This document shows, piece after piece, positions 59,351 to 64,000 of a stretch of DNA of 64,000 nt. Under the pieces are notes generated by a model, which saw nothing but the letters and a program-made list of their open reading frames with translations, had not been told where the DNA came from and made no database searches. The stretch is from the NCBI RefSeq assembly GCF_945859705.1, contig NC_079137.1:78327150-78391149 (forward strand), written 5' to 3'. The first letter of the stretch is position 1. The number at the start of each line of letters is the position of its first letter. Both the position numbers and the translations under genes were made by a program. This DNA comes from Episyrphus balteatus (Eukaryota; Arthropoda; Insecta; Diptera; Syrphidae).

Positions 59351-60411
59351 GGAAGAGATTAGTGATGGGAACTATCGAATTATTTGAACTATCGAATATT
59401 TCATTCATTCGACTGAAAACTATCGAATAAAAACTATCGAATAAAAACTATTGAATAAAATAAACTATCGAATAAATTATTGAACAAAATCTATTAAATA
59501 TTCAGTTATTTAAAAAAAAACTATTCGAATGAAAAAACTATCGTAAGAAAAACTATTTGAATGAAAAAACTATCGAATAAAAAATAGTTTTCGAATGAAA
59601 AAATTATCTAAACTATTGACTAAAAAACTATCGAAAGAAAAAACTATTCGAATGAAAAAACAATCGTATAAAAAAACTATTCGAATGAAAAAACTATCGA
59701 CCAAAAAACTATCGAGTGAAAAAACTATCGACCAAAAAACTATCGAATGAAAAAAAGTATTCAAATGAAAAAACTATCGAATTAAAAATAGTATCCGAAT
59801 GAAAAAAAAATTATCTAAACTATCGACTAAAAAACTATCAAATGAAAAAACTATTCGAATGAAAAAACTATCGACCAAAAAACTATCGAATGAAAAAACT
59901 ATAGAATAAAAAATAGCATTCGAATGAAAAAATTATCTAAACTATCGACTTAAAACTATCAAATGAAAAAAACTATTCGAATGAACAAACTATCGACCAA
60001 AAAACTATTCGAATGAAAAAACAATCGTATAAAAAAACTATTCGAATGAAAAAACTATCGACCAAAAAACTATCGAATGATAAAACTATCGAATAAAAAA
60101 AAGTTTTCGAATAAAAAAACTATCGAATAAAAAAAAGTATTCGAATGAAAAAACTATCGAATAAAAAAAAGTATTCGAATGAAAAAACTATCGAATAAAA
60201 ATTAAATCGGTAAAAAATTACCGAATAAAGAAACTATTCGAATGAAAAAATTATCTAATAAAGAAAGTATTCGAATGAAAAAACTATTCGAATGAAAATA
60301 GTTACTAAATGAATGAATGAATGATTTAAAACTATCGAATGAATGAATATTTTACAACTATCGATAAATTAATAGTTTTTTAATCGATAGTTCCCATCAC
60401 TAGCAAGAGAT
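59351..60411. mobile_element. Foldback-like element (1043 bp) built from ACTATCGAATGAAAAA repeats
   Basis: The element begins TAGTGATGGGAACTATCGA at 59360 and ends with the exact reverse complement at 60402. Outside are GGAAGAGAT (59351-59359) and GCAAGAGAT (60403-60411), a 9-bp direct repeat with one mismatch. Nine-base duplications are typical of Drosophila foldback elements and of Mutator-like elements. The whole interior consists of tens of A-rich units, ACTATCGAATGAAAAA or ACTATTCGAATGAAAAA. The unit start ACTATCGA is itself the inner part of the terminal repeat, so the array probably grew from the element's own end. No coding capacity. Confidence 0.8.
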
Positions 60412-61755
60412 GACATGCCAAATATGTGCATTGGACGTTTAACCTGAGGAATTGTTAATCACCTTTAATAGAATCGATTGGGTGGAATTCCATCAGAAGC
60501 TATAGCCGATTAGTTTGGTTTTGTCCTGTGGTCTTCCATGCAGTCTTCCAGTCTTCACCCTCAGCTCTTTTCTTTAAGTACACTTTTTTAATGTTTGCTT
60601 AGTTCAGGTTTTTTTTTGTGTCTTCTTTTTTCACTCTGTCTCTCTTGGGAAGTGTAAATTAACACCTGACCATCTGGGCGGTCTTCTATGGCCTGATGGC
60701 TGGCTACCGTATTCCGAAGGAGTTCCTGGTTCTTCTTCTTCTTCAATTTTATTTTTTTATTTTTTTTGCAGGTCTGTGTACCGTAGTTGTTCTTTGAAGC
60801 CCCAGCTAGTAGCTTGGCACATTGTGTATAGATACTTTTTTGCATTTTTGCATTTCCTTCCCGTTTTTTTTTTTTTTAATAATTGGATGGCAACGATATG
60901 GTGCGAAGAGACAACATCCTGGGCTGTTCTTGAATGGACATAATGTCTGTCTTGAGGGGTGCCCAGAAAGAAGCGAGATTTAGCAAATTCACAATAAATT
61001 CATTTCACGTCCGTCGTCGTTTTTATTTCTTATTTTTTTTTTTTTTTTCATTCTCATTTCGTCAAGACTGTCGTAATGAGCAAATTAAATATTCCTAATT
61101 GGATCTAAAAATAGCACCAAAACACACCACGAGCTACGTACAATATTGCTGGTGTGGAATTTCTTTGCTTGGTGCAGATTGAAAGTTGGAGGTGTGTAAA
61201 AGGTTCAAGCACGACGACGAATGTCAATAGTCATGGCTCTATGAAAAGCAAATGCCTATTAGTTTCGCCCCCAAGGAGTTTGAGTGCAAAAAAAAAAAAG
61301 TAAATTTGTTTACCAGCTCATCATTAACGATGAATGCTTCAATGGGCATAAAGTATCTCAGAGTAATATTCCTATATTCGCACTAACTGACTGTGAAAGC
61401 CTAAATTCAGTTTGAAGGTCAAAGTAGGTACGGATTGATTGATCATAAAAATATTCTTTACCTGATGAAACAATTTTGGCGGGTAATTTTAGGTCGCTGG
61501 GTTGGGTTAGATTGGGAATAAACTGAAGGTTATATTTTGACCAGGAAAGGCGTTAGCTCTGGAAAGAGCCTTAAAAAAATGTATTAACTACGCTAAACAA
61601 TTGAATCAAAGGTTATAATTTTGGAAGATAATTTTAAAAACCTGATAAGTTTAAGGTCAAATAAGAGCCCCTTCACTCAGCTAGTTGTGTCCATAAGATC
61701 TCGAAGTTGTTGAATGTTTTTTTGGTTTTGAAGGCTGTGATAGATATTTGTTAAA
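60412..61755. other. Non-coding stretch
   Basis: T runs near 60860 and 61032. No gene or element recognised. Confidence 0.4.
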
Positions 61756-62055
61756 TGGCGCCCAACACAAATTTACTTCATCTTAACCACTGAATTAGTT
61801 GGAACAATTTGCTCAGTTTTAATGCGCTGAACAGAAATAAAAATTTAAACCAGTGTTCAATCGTTTTTCAAAGTGATTTTCTTTCTTATAAGAAGACTAA
61901 AATGGCGCCCATCTAAAGATCAAAAAATCTAACTTTTTACTCTATAAAAAAAAATTAAATCTGTTCTATCTTTATTTTGCATAGACATAAATATTGTCTG
62001 GGCTTTTGATTTTCTTAAAATAATGTCTATTCTGTTTAACAAAGTGGCGCCCAAT
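61756..62055 (+). repeat. Box array V: three TGGCGCCC boxes
   Basis: Boxes begin at 61756 (TGGCGCCCAACAC), 61903 (TGGCGCCCATC) and 62045 (TGGCGCCCAATAG), steps of 147 and 142 bp. A degenerate TGGCGACAACG lies at 63170, beyond the transposon that interrupts the array. Flanks do not align with the other arrays. Confidence 0.7.
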
Positions 62056-62089
62056 AGAAGTTCAAAAATATCTTCAAAACATTTTTTGT

Positions 62090-63078
62090 TAGGGTAAAGT
62101 CGGGTGATATGGCACCCTTTCAATATCTCCCACTTAATGACTTCTTTTCAAAGCAAAAAGAGCAAAGAAGAATTAAGTCTGACGTAAGCTTTCAGTGGAA
62201 GCATTCGGATCCGCAGTAACCATTGCCACCTAAATTTAAAAAATGGAAAAACAAAAAAGTGAGTTAAATTTGAGCGAAAAGTTTTTTTGTGTAAAATTGT
62301 TGTACGTGTGGTTCCAAAAGTATTTGACGCCGAGGGTTTATGTTAACACAAAAAGAACGGTAACGGTTTTATTCTTGTGTTTGCTCATTGCCATAACTAA
62401 GCAAACGTGATTATTCGTGTCATTTGAAAAAAAAAACTTAAGTGTAGTCAATTGGGGGATATGGCACCCAAAAACATCGGGATGTATGGCAGCGGTGCCA
62501 TTTCCCCCGCATCTACTTTTAACCCTATTTATTTTTCAACTGACAATTGTATTTACAAAAAAACTTGCGCAAACCAGGCCAAGTGGACTAAAACCCAGAT
62601 CACAGCAGCCGTTTGAGCTGCTGACTGTCAAAAAAAGCAGGACCTAAGCATTAAGCGATTCTCTTCACAATTCACTACATTAAAAATGCTTCTTAAATGA
62701 CCAGAACCTAAAAGTTTGCCAAATAGCTTTCAGATTGGCTGAAAATTGCGGAATAAGTCAGTTATCATAATGTCACTTTTGGTCTCATGATTCGTGTACG
62801 TCTTTCAAGAACACATGCAACAAGTGTCACAAAAAAATATCAAGAAGAAGTAGGGTGCCATATCACCCTCCATTTTTTCAATCATGTTTTATTTTTAATG
62901 TTTTTTATTTTTGCAAAAAATAACAAGAAATTATGTTTGAATTACACTTATGTACCTATTTTGTATTTAAGAAATAGTTTTAAAATAAATCCGCTTCTGT
63001 TTGAAATAGAAATCTTCTTTATTTCTCAAGTAATAACGAAAAACGAAAATGGGTGCCATATCCCCCGACTTTACCCTA
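62090..63078. mobile_element. TA-flanked DNA element (985 bp) with GGGTAAAGTCGGG ends
   Basis: Termini GGGTAAAGTCGGGTGATATG (from 62092) and the complement of GGGTAAAGTCGGGGGATATG (ending 63076) lie between TA dinucleotides at 62090-62091 and 63077-63078. The inner GGGATATGGCACCC motif recurs inside near 62454-62469 and, inverted, near 62846-62860, so subterminal sites are repeated. TA duplication suggests the Tc1/mariner/pogo group. Its GGCACCC motif resembles the array boxes but belongs to the transposon. No transposase recognised in the frames at 62417-62647 or 62787-63188. Confidence 0.82.
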
Positions 63079-63207
63079 CTAAAAGAGTAATCTTTACTTA
63101 TATAGATAATGTCATTTATTTTTGGAGTTTATTTTTCTCAAGTTTTATTTGTACTCTAATCTTTTCAAATGGCGACAACGAAAATTAATTAAAATCTTTT
63201 TTGAAGT

Positions 63208-64000
63208 GAAAACTTCTTTAGTATCGTAGTGATTTGAAACAAGATGAAACGAAAACGCGACACGACTTCAACTTGTTATAACTTTTTTGTTTTAAGAGAT
63301 AGATAAATGAAATTTGTACTGTAGATATGTAATTAAATAAATTATAATTGTACAAAATTTCAATTAATTTCATATTCAAAATTCGGAGATAACGGTAAAA
63401 AAATGTTTTTTTCCAACACACGTTATATCTTTTGATCTAGTGCACATACAAATTTGATTTAACTTTATTACGCATGCTGATAACCTTTTATTTGATATAT
63501 CACACATAGCGTTACGTGCTCTACAAGTTACACAATCTAAAATTGAAAAAAATTTAAAAATACCTCAAAACACCTGTGGAGATCTGTTGGCGATGACCAG
63601 CTAGAAGTGTAGGAAGTACCGTAATCTCAGTCTGGAAATTCGACATGGTTGACATGGTTGAAAAGTTCTAACTTCTCTTGTAGAAATCTTTGAAATAAGA
63701 TTTATATGAAACAATAAGCTTTCAAATGGTATAAAATTTTGTATAGGTTATCAAACAAAAAAATTGATTTAATAGCATGAGAACATAAAAATAAATGTTT
63801 TTTTTTTGCTTTTTGGATTAAATTTCATCGAGTTCAAAAAATTCTAGATCTTTTTGTAGACGTCTCATACACCTGATCGATATATACAGGGTGTCCCAAA
63901 AGTAATGGATCAAACAAAATATGCTGATAGGCCTACTTAAGGGCTCTCAGAATTTGGTAACTTGTTCATCCCAAATCCTTACGGTTTTCGATTTAATGCA
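63208..64000 (+). repeat. Unnamed dispersed repeat R1, copy 3, interrupted and cut by window end
   Basis: The part 63208-63886 aligns with the reverse complement of 57210-57868 and with 26640-27160 of copy 1. It is interrupted at 63887 by the palindromic element. The rest of the copy would lie beyond the window. Confidence 0.7.
63885..64000 (+). mobile_element. Palindromic TA element, copy 2 (left end only)
   Basis: From CAGGGTGTCCCAAAAGTAAT at 63887 to the window end the sequence matches 13488-13601 of copy 1 with few differences. TA precedes it at 63885-63886. The paralogous unfilled site is at about 27155-27170 in R1 copy 1 (GATCGATATATATATTCTG). Confidence 0.88.

Noticed and set aside
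62110..63060. TGGCACCC motifs as members of box array V
   Set aside because: They are terminal and subterminal motifs of the TA-flanked element at 62092-63076.

Overview
The window looks like non-coding nuclear DNA from an insect, most likely a fly (Diptera). It is strongly A+T-rich by eye and full of poly-T/poly-A runs and GT/CAT/GA microsatellites. It carries decayed non-LTR retrotransposons of the RTE and jockey types and many short DNA transposons with TA, TWA or TTAA target duplications. I see no bacterial gene organisation, no tRNA or rRNA gene, and no complete host protein-coding gene. Most long open frames are by-products of T-tracts, minisatellites or transposon arms. The only candidates for host transcription are a possible promoter/5' leader at about 11.33-12.42 kb (+ strand) and one possible 100-nt coding exon at 29.0-29.1 kb (- strand). 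Both are weak. The window could lie in a large intron or between genes.

Layout. 1-7.2 kb: a foldback-family copy (1.3 kb), a 5'-truncated RTE insertion with a 14-bp target duplication (2.17-2.70 kb), and a PIF/Harbinger-like element (3.6-4.2 kb). 7.2-10 kb: box array I, with a small MITE inside. 13.5-14.6 kb: a full-length palindromic TA element. 15.3 and 21.5 kb: two copies of one small MITE in opposite orientation. 16.4-17.7 kb: a large foldback palindrome. 22.4-23.5 kb: a TTA-flanked element. 25.8-27.3 kb: first copy of an unnamed 1.5-1.7 kb repeat, followed by a decayed jockey-type reverse transcriptase at 27.8-28.2 kb. 31.3 kb: a piggyBac-type MITE. 34.3 kb: an 11-bp minisatellite. 36.6-37.6 kb: a degenerate short-box array. 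39.4-40.5 and 43.1-43.4 kb: box arrays II and III, the latter followed by a different spaced-box array to 44.7 kb. 45.7-46.05 kb: a 192-bp perfect duplication. 46.5-49.7 kb: box array IV, split by a Tc1-like element with IR/DR ends. 50.9-51.6 kb: two short-repeat arrays. 56.2-57.9 kb: the unnamed repeat, inverted. 59.36-60.40 kb: a foldback-like element made of short repeats. 61.7-63.1 kb: box array V and a TA-flanked element. 63.2-64 kb: a third copy of the unnamed repeat, with a second copy of the palindromic element nested in it and cut by the window end.

The most unusual signal is the 8-bp box TGGCGCCC (reverse GGGCGCCA), often extended to TGGCGCCCAACG. It recurs about 35 times in five clusters, always in one orientation within a cluster. 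Typical spacing is 125-160 bp, and the sequence between boxes has diverged almost completely. It matches the 3' end of mature insect tRNA-Lys including CCA, which is the primer-binding-site sequence of Lys-primed retroelements, yet no retroelement surrounds it. Conservation of the box against decayed flanks suggests a protein-bound or otherwise maintained element. That interpretation is inference.
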